Source: CAVEFW01 sp963643505
GTDB taxonomy: Bacteria > Actinomycetota > Coriobacteriia > Coriobacteriales > Eggerthellaceae
Direction of reading: 5' to 3'
NCBI GenBank assembly: GCA_963643505.1
Contig: CAVIKF010000001.1
Coordinates: forward strand, 186,001 to 250,000
Length of the DNA stretch: 64,000 bases
The notes under the pieces are model-generated. The model was not told where the DNA came from and searched no databases. It saw only the letters and a program-made list of their open reading frames with translations. Position 1 is the stretch's first letter, and each line of letters starts with the position of its first letter. Below are positions 54,201-62,692 of this stretch, one piece after another. A program made the position numbers and the translations under genes.

Positions 54201-57200
54201 AGTCTCTTCGATAGACCACGTGCTGTACGTCTCGGTACCGCTTTGGTACACGGGCACGTTGGCCCAGGTGTAGGTCCAGTTGTTGTTGGCTTTCAACGTC
54301 TGGGTATCGTAGAGGGCGCCATCGCGGTACAAATTGATGGTGACGTCCGTACGATCACCATAGGCGTTGTCCTCATCCTCCCATTTCTTGGAAACGGAAA
54401 TAGAGCCGGAGCTCAGCACGTTAGAGGAATTGGCCTTGAAGTCGGCAACGTTGTAAACGCCGTTGTCCTTAGCGCCAACATTCCCGTCGAATGCACCCGT
54501 CTGCTTAACGTTTGTCCAATTGGTGCCGTCGTAAGTGATGGACTTCTCAAGAACTCGGTATTTGATGGCATTGCCGCTCTTGTCGTTTTGGGGGACCTTC
54601 GCATCCCACGTCACCCCAGTCGTGCCAGCTTTCGCAAGTTCGATGGTGGAGAAGGACTTATCAACAACGCCAGGAACTGCCGCCCAAGCACCGTCAACAT
54701 ACCATTGGAGCCCATACATGATGGACTTGGGGAGCGAGCCCTTGTTAACAAGGTCTGTCACCGTCGCAGCATCAAAGGAGTCGCCACGAGAGTTCGCCCA
54801 GGACTTTGTTACCTGGACAGACTTGGTCTGCAGCTCGTTGGTAAGGGTGCCGGCGTTGACATCCTCGACCACCGTATTGTCCTCAGAGTAAGGCGTGTAG
54901 GTGGAAGGGGTCTTCGGGTTGGCAGAAGCTTTGTAGCTGTGGGTGTCAAGGATGTTGCCGCTTGCGTCAAGCAGATCCTCTTGGATCACGTAGACGATGC
55001 GCTGGGGGTCTCCAGCCTCAGAAGCTTCGAGCTCCCAATATTTGTTCAAACCGCTCCATGTGACGGTACCGGTGTTGTTCGTAATGGGGACTTCCTGGAC
55101 ACACTCGAAGCTATTGACATATTCCTTGCCAACATACTGACCCTTGTTCTCGTCCGTAATCTGAGTCAGGTCAGTACCGCCCTTTTCCTGGACGTAAATC
55201 TTGAACTGGACACGCGTCTGGGTAACAACCTTGACGTCGGAATCCTTCGAGAAGGTTTTCGTCGCGGAGACGTTCACAAGCTTGCGATCATCGTCGGTAA
55301 GCTTGTTCGTGACCGTGTAGGTAAGATTGTCGTTATCGATCACGCCGTAGTCAAAGGTATAGAGCTCGAACAACTTTTGGTTCTTGCCCTTCTCCTCGCT
55401 GAGCGTGTACACGTCGGACAGATACTTGGAATCATCCCACTTCGGCAACGTAGCAGTCGTCGTCCACTCGTCAGTGCCAGTCGCAGACTTGGTAAGCGTG
55501 AAATCCCTGGAATAGTTTTTGTTGATTTTGCTCGTAGCAGTGATATACAGCTTCTCGGGGCGCGTGTTGTCGCGGTTGAGGTTGTCACCTTGCCACTTCT
55601 TGATGAGCTTGATGCTCGCCGTCGGGATCTTGTTGGTGAACGCATAGGTCTGCTGCATATAGACCGTACCGGTCTTGTTGACACTTACGCTACCGATTTC
55701 AGGAGCATAGTTTTTGTCTGTCGCCTGAAGCGTATCGTTGTTTGCATTTTCTGCGCTGTACCAAACGGTATCGTTGGTCGTGTCGTCGGCATTTTTCCAT
55801 GTCAGGATCTCAACAACGCGATACGTGTAGGAAGTCGTACCATCAACGCTCGTCTGGGGAAGGTTTTGCCAAGTTGCCTTGAGGGTGTTCCTGCTGTTGG
55901 CGGTGATGTTTATTGTCTTTTTGAGGACGTTGTCGCCAGTGTAGGCATCCACGCGTGTTCCGCTACTTGTAACGTATTGATAACCGTCACTGTTGTCGGA
56001 ACGTTGGACCGCAAAGGTGATTGCCGTCGGGACGGCATTGATGCTTTGCAACATCGCGAAGTCAGCAGCCGAAATGTTTGCGTTGTTCGCCCAGGTAAAC
56101 AGCTTATTAGCAGACAGCGAGGAAACGCGCCTCAGCGTGTTCGTGCCCGCTGTACCGTTCGGGGTGAAGTAATAATCTGTTGTCAACCTCTCCTGGTCAT
56201 CTTCGTTGGTCGCCTTCTCCTCGGTAACCGTATAGACATACTTGCTGGCATTAGGAGCATACTCTTGGACCTTATAGGTTTTGCCATCGGCACCCTTGAC
56301 CTCGGTAATCTCCTTTTCCCACACGTTGGTGGTGCCCGCCTTCAGATCGGCTTCCGTCAGATCGACGGTGCAGTACACCTCGTCTTTGCCGCCCTCAATA
56401 TATTGGCCGTTGACGGTATTTCCTGCCCAAGAGCGAGAGACGGTCAGCGTGACAGGAACGCGGTAGTCCTTACCATAAGCATTGTCATCGTTCCAGGTTT
56501 TGGAGACCTTGAAGGAGGTGCTCTTGCCGTACTCGTTCAAAACCTTCGCACCCGCCCCGATGCTACCGGTATGAGTCGCACTCGCAGTGAGTTCTACAGG
56601 ATTTTCAAAGGAGCTGCCCTTAAGGCTTTCCCAGTCGGAGATATAGCCGTTCGGGATGGAAACTTCCTTTACATAGTAGACATACGCAATGTCGTTTGCC
56701 GCATAGTATGGAAGCGTATCATAATTGGCTCCGTCAAAGCCTTCAGCATTGGCATCCTCACCCTCGGTGATGTACTTGAAGGTGAAGGAGGACTCGTAAT
56801 CCTCGTCGACCTTCATGATCGCCGTGCTCATGAGTATCTCGGAGCCAATCTTGTTGCCTTGGGAGTCAACGGCCTGGGCGTAAAGCTCAAACTTCGCAGG
56901 AGCGGCAGGTTCCTGGTCGGGGTTTTCCGCCACATTCTTCTGCCACGTCTTGTTGATCGTGATTTCGACCGGCTCGTTCACGGAATAAACGTTGACGATA
57001 TGGAAGTCAGTTGCTGTGATCTGGGTAGCCTCACTCGGATACGCAGAATCAAGGTCCTGCGCAGTCGAGGCGTCTTCGAATACGTAGTAATGGTACTCTT
57101 GGCCCCACTCGTCATACCTCAAGAGCGGGGAGTAGTCTTCGTCGCTGAGGAACATGAAACCATAGACGCCATCACCGTCGGCATTCAGCGTGGCGGTGTT

Positions 57201-60200
57201 CACGAATGTAAGCTCGGATTTGTACGTCTCAAGCAAATCTTGTGCGTACGTCCCATACTCAAGCTCCGGGATGGAAACAGAGGACCGATACAAGTTGACC
57301 GTGACAGCAGGCTTGTTTACATCGGGAATGTCAAGGAGGCTCGGCATGACGTGCCAGATCTTGCGGCCGCTGACCGTACGGGTATCGTAACGGTAGTTCA
57401 CCGTCGTCTTGGAGTATTGGCTCGTAGCGCCATCGGCCAAAACGAGACAGGTGGTAGAAAGGTCCTCCGAAGGAGTATCGAACACCTCTCTGGTGGAGGT
57501 CACGTCCGAATCTATGTTCGGTACCTTGCCGGTCTCGTTATCGTATCCTTCGACATAGACTCCCCTGCTGCTGGTATACCTCTCAACAAGGAAGTAAACA
57601 TAAGGATAGCCGTCGGCGTCGTAGCGCTCTACTTCGCCGAGGTCACAACCCCAACACCAATCATTGTACGTGGTATTCCAGAAGCGATCATGGACTACCG
57701 AGTGATCAGTATTTGCGTATTGACTGATGACCTCGGTTAACCCCACCTTGTCGCCAAGCTCAACGGCCGCCTCAATCTCAGGGTTCTCAGCATAGGAGAC
57801 ACGATAGACGTCAAAGGAGACGTCGGGGCGAGCAGTGACTAGTGACGAAGTGCCCTGATCACGCCATACCTTATAAGAGTCAAGGCTAAGCGTCTCCTGC
57901 TTTGTGTTGTTGGAATCCCAAACGTACAGGTCACCGGAATGGTGTTCGGCTTTGCCGTTGATTATCGTCTCGTTCTCGTTCAATGCGACGGAGCTGACAT
58001 AAGAGTCGCCGTCAACCTCAACGCGATTATTTACGATAACCTGGCCATTAAGCGTCGACTCAACAAGCGCGTAGTGATACTCGAAGCCGTCGTTGTCGAA
58101 CTTGTCAAGACCAGAGATTTTCACCGTGTTCTTGTTGTCAACGGCATCGCTGCCTGCAATTTGGATGCCGCCATCCGCGGTCAGGGTCGCGCCGCTGAGC
58201 TCTACCGTTACGTCGCGGAGATCGAACATCTCACCGTCACGATACACGAAGAACTTAGCGTTGAGGTTCGCAATTGAGTCACCGACGTTCCAATTCTTGG
58301 TCAACTTCATGTTGAGCGTTGCGTCACGTTGGTTGTCGATGAGGTACTCGGCTGACGTTTCGCCCTCGTTTTGGAGCGACACGTACACGTTGTAGACGTA
58401 GTAAAGAGCATCCTCCGCCTCAGGGTTGCCAACGGTACCGATACGGTTGGAAACGTCTACGTTCTTGCCAGCCGCAGCCTTGGCGCGGATGGTGTCATAG
58501 TCATCCGTCAAGGCAACGTTCACACCGTCGACAGCAAGCTCGACAATGACATATTCAGATGCCACACGGTCTTCAGACTCGGGAGCATAGGAGAAACTCT
58601 CGTACCAGTTGTTGCTTTCGCTGAGCGTGCCCGCCGCACCGATGGAAACGAGCTTTTTGTTCACGAGGTCGTAGAGGCCATACGTGACAGGAGCATGGGC
58701 AATCGTATCGGAGCCGTCCAACCACTCTTTTTGGACATCAAACGTCAACGTATAGCCGGGATCCACGCTAACGACGTTACGATACTTGATACCCCTGTTG
58801 AGAAGCATATCGCCCGTAGCGGCCTGCTCATCGACGGTCGTTTGGTACTCGAACGATTGTCCCCATGCACGACCCTGGGGATCGGTGATGCCGACCTCCT
58901 TGATCATCCAGGTATATTCGAGGCCATTCGCATCGTAGCGATCAAACGACAACTGCTTGAACCACTCGTCGGTCCCGTTATAGTCATTAAGGCTGAGGGT
59001 TACCTTCTGGAAGACCTCGCCGTTGCGGTAGATGGCGAACGTGCACGTCACGCCATCCAAATCGCCCTGCGATCCAGAGATGTTGACGCCATTGCTATCG
59101 GTCCAAACCTTCTCGATGGTGACGAGAACATCGGATTCGAGAACGTTGTTGATCGTGGTTTCGTCAACCTGAACGGGAGAGAAGTAAACGGTGGTCTTCT
59201 GGTCCCCGACACCAGGTGCGACAACGCCTACGTTGACGGTTTGATAGGTGACGTTGCCGTCTGCGTCAATGGTAGACGGAACGGTTACCCACTCGCCACC
59301 GTTAACGGTCATAGCGGTCTCAACGTATTTGTATTCCATACGAGCGCCCGTATCGACGTCGTATTTCTGAACAACGGGACCAGCAGCGGAGAGCTCCATG
59401 GCCTCGGCCTTGAAGCCCGCAATGGTGGTGACGATCTTGCCGTCAGCAGCAATCGTAGAGTTATCGCCGAGGAGCTTGACTCCGTTCTCGGTTACGATGT
59501 CGTCCTTGGTTGCGGGCGCCCAACCATCCGCAGTCTTCTTATACAGCGTGTATTGGACAGCCGTGTTCTCCATCTCCTGGAGGGCCTCAGCCGTAAATTG
59601 CTTGGTTGCCGTGATGGTCTGGGTCGCCTCGCGGTCGTTGGTGATCGTGCCGCCATTGAGAACGTACTTGGCGAACCCGTCAGAGTTCTTGATCTTGTCG
59701 AAGAACGCGATGACGGTCTCGTCTTCCGAGGCGGCCGTGTTGTCGGTTACCACCTTGTAATCACCGGTCACACCCGTTTCGAGTGCGAAATAGATGTAGC
59801 GATGGCCTTGGTTGTCGTACATAGGCAACATGGTGCCGTCCACGGGGAAGTCGATTACCACGACATTCTCTGATGTCGAGATGTCTTGGTAGTCGTTGCC
59901 CTGGACAGGGTTGGCGTGGCTGACCGCGTCATCCTCAATCGCGTGGTTCGCGCCCTCGGAAATGCGGTACAAATACAACTTGGTGTTGGGGCGGCTTTCA
60001 GTCTCGTCGCCGTCCTCCCATTTCTTGGTGACCTTGAACTCGGTCATGTTGTCCAAGACCATCTGCAAGGTACCGTTCTCATAGAGCTCGGTAGTGTTCG
60101 TCGCATGGTTGTCGACGTTCCTGATCTCAGTCAGGTAGTCACCGATACCTGCAGGATTGGTCGCAAGCGTGGAAGCGCCGTCGTTGTTGCGCTTGTCAAC

Positions 60201-61181
60201 GATGTAGTACACATAAGGATCGCCGTTCTCATCAAACGCCGGAGCATTCGAGAACTCGGTCTTCCATGTTCCGTCTTGCTTCTCGGAGACCGTCAGACCC
60301 ACGGTCTTCGCATCGAGTTTCTCGACGGTAGAAGGCTTTCCAGAAACATAGCGATAGACCTCGAAATACGTGTCCGGGTCATTATTCACCGTCGTGGCGG
60401 AAACGCGACTGTTGTAGAGGTTGTCGTTATCGCCCCAAAGGACAGACGCATTCCAATCGGAAAGGAGCGTGTTCATGATCGTCGAGTTATTGCCGTGGAA
60501 CTCGTCCACAGGGTCAACATAGCCTTCGACGGCCTTCTCCTTGTAGTTCCACGTAACGTTCTTGTCAGCGGACGTGCTTTCACCAGACGTGCCAGAGCTC
60601 GTCACCGCGATCACGGAAGGAAGAACATACTTATAGCTCACAGAGCCGGCATTCGAGGCGTAGGTTGGGGTGGGCATCTCAGTCAGACCGACGTTGCCCA
60701 TGTTAGAGGTCGTGAGTTTCGTCCACTCGCCCGCTCCATCAATCTTGTAATATAACTCGACTGAATTCTGTGCGAAATTGCTCGCACCAGGACGAACGTT
60801 ACCCTCATTGTTGTTGTCGTTCCACTTCTTCGTGAAATCGAAATCAGCGTTCGTCTTGACCGTCGTGCCGTCATCTGACGCCGCCAACAAAGCGATGGAC
60901 TCGGAAGCCATCATGACTCCGCTGTCGCCATCGGACGTCGCGCCGTTGTCTACCTTCTCGCCTCCCGTCGAACCATCCACGGTCTCTCCGGTCACCGAGC
61001 CCTCAGCAGAAGTCACAGCATTTTGGGCTGCAGACGACTCCTGTGTCTGCTCGAAACCAGCACCGACGATCTGCTCACGCGCGAACGCGATCGCCTGAGT
61101 CGGCACTGAGAGACTAAACGACAGACAGAAGGCTAACAGCGTGGTAAGCACGCGCTGCAGCTTTGAGTGGCCAGCATTCAT
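48204..61181 (-). CDS. giant Cna_B-repeat cell-wall-anchored surface protein
   Basis: A 4,325-residue protein. The N-terminus has a signal peptide (KLQRVLTTLLAFCLSFSLSV, cut likely near AIAFA). After about 110 low-complexity residues come about 32 Cna_B-like domains by eye, each starting K-x-W-x-D...RP and containing Y-x-V-x-E; the Lys and Glu fit intramolecular isopeptide bonds, as in Gram-positive adhesin stalks. A sorting signal closes it: TAKTGD at about 4284-4289, hydrophobic LGMLGVLSMAALGFL and a basic tail RTRRK..GRRARA. Residues about 2579-3256 and 3257-3934 are an identical tandem pair of six domains. Start: ATG 61181 after AGAAGGAGAG. No sortase gene is in the window. Probably an adhesin or fibre; ligand unknown. 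Confidence 0.92.
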   Translation of the reverse strand: MNAGHSKLQRVLTTLLAFCLSFSLSVPTQAIAFAREQIVGAGFEQTQESSAAQNAVTSAEGSVTGETVDGSTGGEKVDNGATSDGDSGVMMASESIALLAASDDGTTVKTNADFDFTKKWNDNNNEGNVRPGASNFAQNSVELYYKIDGAGEWTKLTTSNMGNVGLTEMPTPTYASNAGSVSYKYVLPSVIAVTSSGTSGESTSADKNVTWNYKEKAVEGYVDPVDEFHGNNSTIMNTLLSDWNASVLWGDNDNLYNSRVSATTVNNDPDTYFEVYRYVSGKPSTVEKLDAKTVGLTVSEKQDGTWKTEFSNAPAFDENGDPYVYYIVDKRNNDGASTLATNPAGIGDYLTEIRNVDNHATNTTELYENGTLQMVLDNMTEFKVTKKWEDGDETESRPNTKLYLYRISEGANHAIEDDAVSHANPVQGNDYQDISTSENVVVIDFPVDGTMLPMYDNQGHRYIYFALETGVTGDYKVVTDNTAASEDETVIAFFDKIKNSDGFAKYVLNGGTITNDREATQTITATKQFTAEALQEMENTAVQYTLYKKTADGWAPATKDDIVTENGVKLLGDNSTIAADGKIVTTIAGFKAEAMELSAAGPVVQKYDVDTGARMEYKYVETAMTVNGGEWVTVPSTIDADGNVTYQTVNVGVVAPGVGDQKTTVYFSPVQVDETTINNVLESDVLVTIEKVWTDSNGVNISGSQGDLDGVTCTFAIYRNGEVFQKVTLSLNDYNGTDEWFKQLSFDRYDANGLEYTWMIKEVGITDPQGRAWGQSFEYQTTVDEQAATGDMLLNRGIKYRNVVSVDPGYTLTFDVQKEWLDGSDTIAHAPVTYGLYDLVNKKLVSIGAAGTLSESNNWYESFSYAPESEDRVASEYVIVELAVDGVNVALTDDYDTIRAKAAAGKNVDVSNRIGTVGNPEAEDALYYVYNVYVSLQNEGETSAEYLIDNQRDATLNMKLTKNWNVGDSIANLNAKFFVYRDGEMFDLRDVTVELSGATLTADGGIQIAGSDAVDNKNTVKISGLDKFDNDGFEYHYALVESTLNGQVIVNNRVEVDGDSYVSSVALNENETIINGKAEHHSGDLYVWDSNNTKQETLSLDSYKVWRDQGTSSLVTARPDVSFDVYRVSYAENPEIEAAVELGDKVGLTEVISQYANTDHSVVHDRFWNTTYNDWCWGCDLGEVERYDADGYPYVYFLVERYTSSRGVYVEGYDNETGKVPNIDSDVTSTREVFDTPSEDLSTTCLVLADGATSQYSKTTVNYRYDTRTVSGRKIWHVMPSLLDIPDVNKPAVTVNLYRSSVSIPELEYGTYAQDLLETYKSELTFVNTATLNADGDGVYGFMFLSDEDYSPLLRYDEWGQEYHYYVFEDASTAQDLDSAYPSEATQITATDFHIVNVYSVNEPVEITINKTWQKNVAENPDQEPAAPAKFELYAQAVDSQGNKIGSEILMSTAIMKVDEDYESSFTFKYITEGEDANAEGFDGANYDTLPYYAANDIAYVYYVKEVSIPNGYISDWESLKGSSFENPVELTASATHTGSIGAGAKVLNEYGKSTSFKVSKTWNDDNAYGKDYRVPVTLTVSRSWAGNTVNGQYIEGGKDEVYCTVDLTEADLKAGTTNVWEKEITEVKGADGKTYKVQEYAPNASKYVYTVTEEKATNEDDQERLTTDYYFTPNGTAGTNTLRRVSSLSANKLFTWANNANISAADFAMLQSINAVPTAITFAVQRSDNSDGYQYVTSSGTRVDAYTGDNVLKKTINITANSRNTLKATWQNLPQTSVDGTTSYTYRVVEILTWKNADDTTNDTVWYSAENANNDTLQATDKNYAPEIGSVSVNKTGTVYMQQTYAFTNKIPTASIKLIKKWQGDNLNRDNTRPEKLYITATSKINKNYSRDFTLTKSATGTDEWTTTATLPKWDDSKYLSDVYTLSEEKGKNQKLFELYTFDYGVIDNDNLTYTVTNKLTDDDRKLVNVSATKTFSKDSDVKVVTQTRVQFKIYVQEKGGTDLTQITDENKGQYVGKEYVNSFECVQEVPITNNTGTVTWSGLNKYWELEASEAGDPQRIVYVIQEDLLDASGNILDTHSYKASANPKTPSTYTPYSEDNTVVEDVNAGTLTNELQTKSVQVTKSWANSRGDSFDAATVTDLVNKGSLPKSIMYGLQWYVDGAWAAVPGVVDKSFSTIELAKAGTTGVTWDAKVPQNDKSGNAIKYRVLEKSITYDGTNWTNVKQTGAFDGNVGAKDNGVYNVADFKANSSNVLSSGSISVSKKWEDEDNAYGDRTDVTINLYRDGALYDTQTLKANNNWTYTWANVPVYQSGTETYSTWSIEETPINGYDVTYDPTYANTGFTVGVAQTVTLSATNTLQRTSIPAMKQWEDNDNQDGKRPQSITFTVKGSVGSSIVYDGADKAGGTHVVTGSSVDNAGWSTPYTFENLPKYINGKLVTYTVDENTIGSYTDNKTLVNGTVVHTNNYTPEVVTINAEKTWAGDTGYEDVTRPASINYTVKGSYTKDDKVKTIDYGTMTGMKADGYHATMTDLPKYLEQGCEVTYTVEEIDIPGYTKGAMTQTKNGNTYTFSVTNTLKTTTAEADKTWDDKSNQDGKRPVSITYVLTATANGQTVGALCKTQTVTGSKTTDDNWYYKWEDLPTKAYVDKESYDVTYTVTEQLSAGTVYDLAKTETVGSKTTFTNHYTPEVTSVSAVKKWDGEVDALKALTRPDSITYKLTAKVDGQTVDALCKSATVAPDDKTADAGWGYTFEGLDKYHGGKLVAYSVTEVEVDGYATAVEQSADGATFTFTNKADYTYAEADKVWDDASNQDGKRPLELTYDLKAEITVAGQAVEFKALSDSYVAKGSNADNTGWYHKWENLPRYIYSNGTPHEVSYTVTETGYDPYTQTEVRVDGNKTTFTNHYTPETVKVLANKAWANEVDSLKGQTRPDSLTYTLTGTYTAGGEQRSYAPTEATKTARPADKSKDEGWGVEWAGLPKYAPGCQGAEISYDLAEAAVTGYATAKAGPAKSGTDSYGNTVFTVSFTNSLVTTGVDVEKVWNDDDDRDALRPGDIVVSLHANGADEAFLGKTAKLNGDSQWKATFAGLPKYLYEDGEAVEVAYTVSEDEVPDWYTAATTGTASEGYVVTNTHEPFTTEVLVEKAWEYGGVDESLIELVMPESITFDLTGKTADGATVYTDTCTVGADDNWAHTFKGLPAYAEGHVGEVITYTVAEEPVAGFDTDVASATAQKRSPAGVDEPGVLTYTYNFTNTLKTTTAEADKTWDDKSNQDGKRPVSITYVLTATANGQTVGALCKTQTVTGSKTTDDNWYYKWEDLPTKAYVDKESYDVTYTVTEQLSAGTVYDLAKTETVGSKTTFTNHYTPEVTSVSAVKKWDGEVDALKALTRPDSITYKLTAKVDGQTVDALCKSATVAPDDKTADAGWGYTFEGLDKYHGGKLVAYSVTEVEVDGYATAVEQSADGATFTFTNKADYTYAEADKVWDDASNQDGKRPLELTYDLKAEITVAGQAVEFKALSDSYVAKGSNADNTGWYHKWENLPRYIYSNGTPHEVSYTVTETGYDPYTQTEVRVDGNKTTFTNHYTPETVKVLANKAWANEVDSLKGQTRPDSLTYTLTGTYTAGGEQRSYAPTEATKTARPADKSKDEGWGVEWAGLPKYAPGCQGAEISYDLAEAAVTGYATAKAGPAKSGTDSYGNTVFTVSFTNSLVTTGVDVEKVWNDDDDRDALRPGDIVVSLHANGADEAFLGKTAKLNGDSQWKATFAGLPKYLYEDGEAVEVAYTVSEDEVPDWYTAATTGTASEGYVVTNTHEPFTTEVLVEKAWEYGGVDESLIELVMPESITFDLTGKTADGATVYTDTCTVGADDNWAHTFKGLPAYAEGHVGEVITYTVAEEPVAGFDTDVASATAQKRSPAGVDEPGVLTYTYNFTNTLQIVDVDITKDWEDDTDRDGLRPESIEIGLLESNEKFLDEGKQFTQTLSGSNEENAWSGSFTKLPKYLYENGVARIAEYSIEELTELPEYEVNIAKTGASSYAWTATNTHDPYLTTADVTKAWEDQDDLYGFRPGEITVTLIGTITIDASGDADISGDDYAIAPTPFSSVEKIVYQDQRTITSEDEWSAIFADLPVNAEHGTKITYKVFEDDVPGYEGDVEIGSYTDDEGFEHFTFDFDNTQIVTKVDAEKVWDDQNNVDKIRPSSITFVMTGKVTVDGLETTCVTLEKTVGAAQNWKASFENLPKYYTDGQEIVYTVTEKEIASGYTLKVTGDAETGFVLTNTHVPPSKTAKTGDGSAPLTAGLGMLGVLSMAALGFLRTRRKFEGRRARA
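49380..51413 (-). repeat. 2,034-bp coding repeat, copy 2 (C-terminal side)
   Basis: Encodes six Cna_B domains (678 residues). Every stretch I compared with 51414-53447 was identical, including frame-shifted neighbours. It starts and ends inside the shared AAGGTGTTGGTGA word. Confidence 0.9.
51414..53447 (-). repeat. 2,034-bp coding repeat, copy 1 (N-terminal side)
   Basis: The first copy in reading order, directly adjoining the second. AAGGTGTTGGTGA at 53449-53461 is the residual third start of the unit, as expected for unequal crossing-over at that word. Confidence 0.9.
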
Positions 61182-61472
61182 CTCGACTCTCCTTCTAAAA
61201 TCTCACAGGTCAAGTACGACATAGTACTGCAAGTTGGCAGTATACCCCCCCTTATCTTTAAACGAAAGAGCTGCGTTTATTTATTTTTTATTTAACGGAA
61301 TGAAACAACGCGAACTGCGGATAAACGAACGAACGAACGCCGGTCGCGGATAAATTCGAACTCTTATTTGCGGGCTTTGAACGCCCCTTGTTTTGAATGC
61401 CGCGCTGATGTTGCGCACGAATGCCACGCGGTTGCGCGGTCGCGCCCGAGGCTGTCTTGGCCGAGTGACATC
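61182..61472 (-). promoter_or_regulatory. 5' flank of the giant adhesin gene with inverted repeat and C7 tract
   Basis: TACTGC (61225-61230) and GCAGTA (61237-61242) form an inverted repeat about 45 bp before the start codon. Seven C follow directly (61245-61251). No convincing -35/-10 pair was found; the rest of the spacer to the tRNA-Asp terminator holds no gene. Confidence 0.45.
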
Positions 61473-61505
61473 AAAAAAAATCAGCCATCGGATTTGACGG
61501 CTGAT
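61473..61505 (-). terminator. terminator of tRNA-Asp, first copy
   Basis: On the minus strand ATCAGCC pairs with GGCTGAT and is followed by a run of T. Confidence 0.9.
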
Positions 61506-61518
61506 CTGAGAGCTTTAA

Positions 61519-61595
<77 letters not shown>

Positions 61596-61672
61596 TTAAA
61601 GTGCGGGAGTAATATTACGGGAAACGGGAACTATACGCAAGGGGGCATTTAAAAAGATTTGCTGTTCTCTCC

Positions 61673-61745
61673 ATTCGCCGCCCTTGGCGAAGTTGCCGCC
61701 CTCAGCGATTCGCCGCCCCTAGCGAAGTTGTCGCCCCCAGCAAAG
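61673..61745 (-). repeat. about 18-bp degenerate tandem repeats after the YggU gene
   Basis: Four units of the pattern GGGGCG-CAA-TTCGCTA read on the minus strand, beginning just after the stop of the YggU-family gene. Confidence 0.65.
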
Positions 61746-61753
61746 CCACAAAG

Positions 61754-62038
61754 CTACATGCGCGACAAACCCGCAACCCATGCGTCCAAGCTTTCTTGGT
61801 CGCCATCGATCTCCAAAAGCTTGTGGTGACTGGTGTCTCCCCGTTTGACCGCTATCGCGCTCTTAGGAAGGCCAAGGCTTTTGGCAAGGAGCTTGCATAC
61901 CGCCGCATTCGCCTTTCCCCTGTCGGGTGGCGCAGTGACGCGAAGGCAAACCTCCATTGTGCCATCAATCTCTTGAACACCGATGACTTGATCCTTGCTC
62001 GATTTCGGCGTTACCTTCACAGCTAGACTTGCCGCCAT
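61754..62038 (-). CDS. YggU/DUF167 family protein
   Basis: A 94-residue small alpha/beta protein: SLAVKVTPKSSKDQVIG, VCLRVTAPPDRGKANAAVCKLLAKSLGLPKSAIAVKRGDTSHHKLLEI. The APP--GKAN and KSAI-V--G---S--K segments are diagnostic of DUF167/YggU. Biochemical role unknown. I chose the ATG at 62038, where family similarity begins; the frame is open 41 codons further. It lies between the two tRNA-Asp genes on the same strand. Confidence 0.9.
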   Translation of the reverse strand: MAASLAVKVTPKSSKDQVIGVQEIDGTMEVCLRVTAPPDRGKANAAVCKLLAKSLGLPKSAIAVKRGDTSHHKLLEIDGDQESLDAWVAGLSRM

Positions 62039-62192
62039 TGACTTCCCTACCTGACTTCTCTCGCGTCGCCTGTAAAGCACCGAAAAGGGCAAATTGGCAC
62101 AGGAACGCCAAACGAAATCCAATCGCGTTCTTCTCGGGAGCATTATAAGCCTTAATGGCATCGCATAGTGTCGCCGAACATTTCGACGCGCA

Positions 62193-62211
62193 GGCCCGAG
62201 TGGGCGTAAAG
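62193..62211 (+). repeat. second copy of the dispersed 19-mer
   Basis: Identical to 11618-11636 (GGCCCGAGTGGGCGTAAAG), here without the inverted partner and just after a tRNA gene. Confidence 0.8.
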
Positions 62212-62232
62212 CACGGGTAATCCCAGAAAAAT

Positions 62233-62263
62233 AAAAAAGTCAGCTAACAAATAATTAGCTGAC
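62233..62263 (-). terminator. terminator of tRNA-Asp, second copy
   Basis: GTCAGCTAA pairs with TTAGCTGAC, followed on the minus strand by six T residues. Confidence 0.93.
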
Positions 62264-62275
62264 CGGGAGTTTAAA

Positions 62276-62352
<77 letters not shown>

Positions 62353-62692
62353 GTTCCAGGCGACTGCTTAAAGCAGCGAAAGGTATATTACGGTAAACCG
62401 AGCTTTGGCGCAAGAGGTATTTGCAAAAAAGAAACATCTCGTGCGCCTTACGCCCTCCGACGGACACCCCTCGCCCTGCACCCCGCTCGCCTCGCGCCCC
62501 TCGACTCGCATCCTCCGCGCAGCGCCACTCACCCCTCGCCTCGCGCGAATGGCTCTCCGCCCCGCACCTCTCAACCTCTCTCTCATTTTTCACCAGACTG
62601 TAACGTAAGCGGACATTTCTAGCGTTACAATCACGAGAATATGTAAAAAACTGCGCTTTCAGCAGCAAACGACCATTTTGGAGGTGTGTGCG
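62353..62692 (+). promoter_or_regulatory. 340-bp 5' flank of ilvE with an inverted repeat
   Basis: C-rich, low-complexity sequence without a credible gene. TGTAACG (62599-62605) and CGTTACA (62623-62629) form a 7-bp inverted repeat about 65 bp before the start; TTACAAT at 62625 could serve as a -10. A regulatory role is a guess. Confidence 0.35.

Noticed and set aside
53598..57740. A 1,380-codon plus-strand open frame, with others of 600-675 codons, opposite the giant adhesin gene
   Set aside because: They mirror the repeated, strongly biased codons of the minus-strand gene, have no protein-like domain pattern and repeat exactly where the adhesin repeats.
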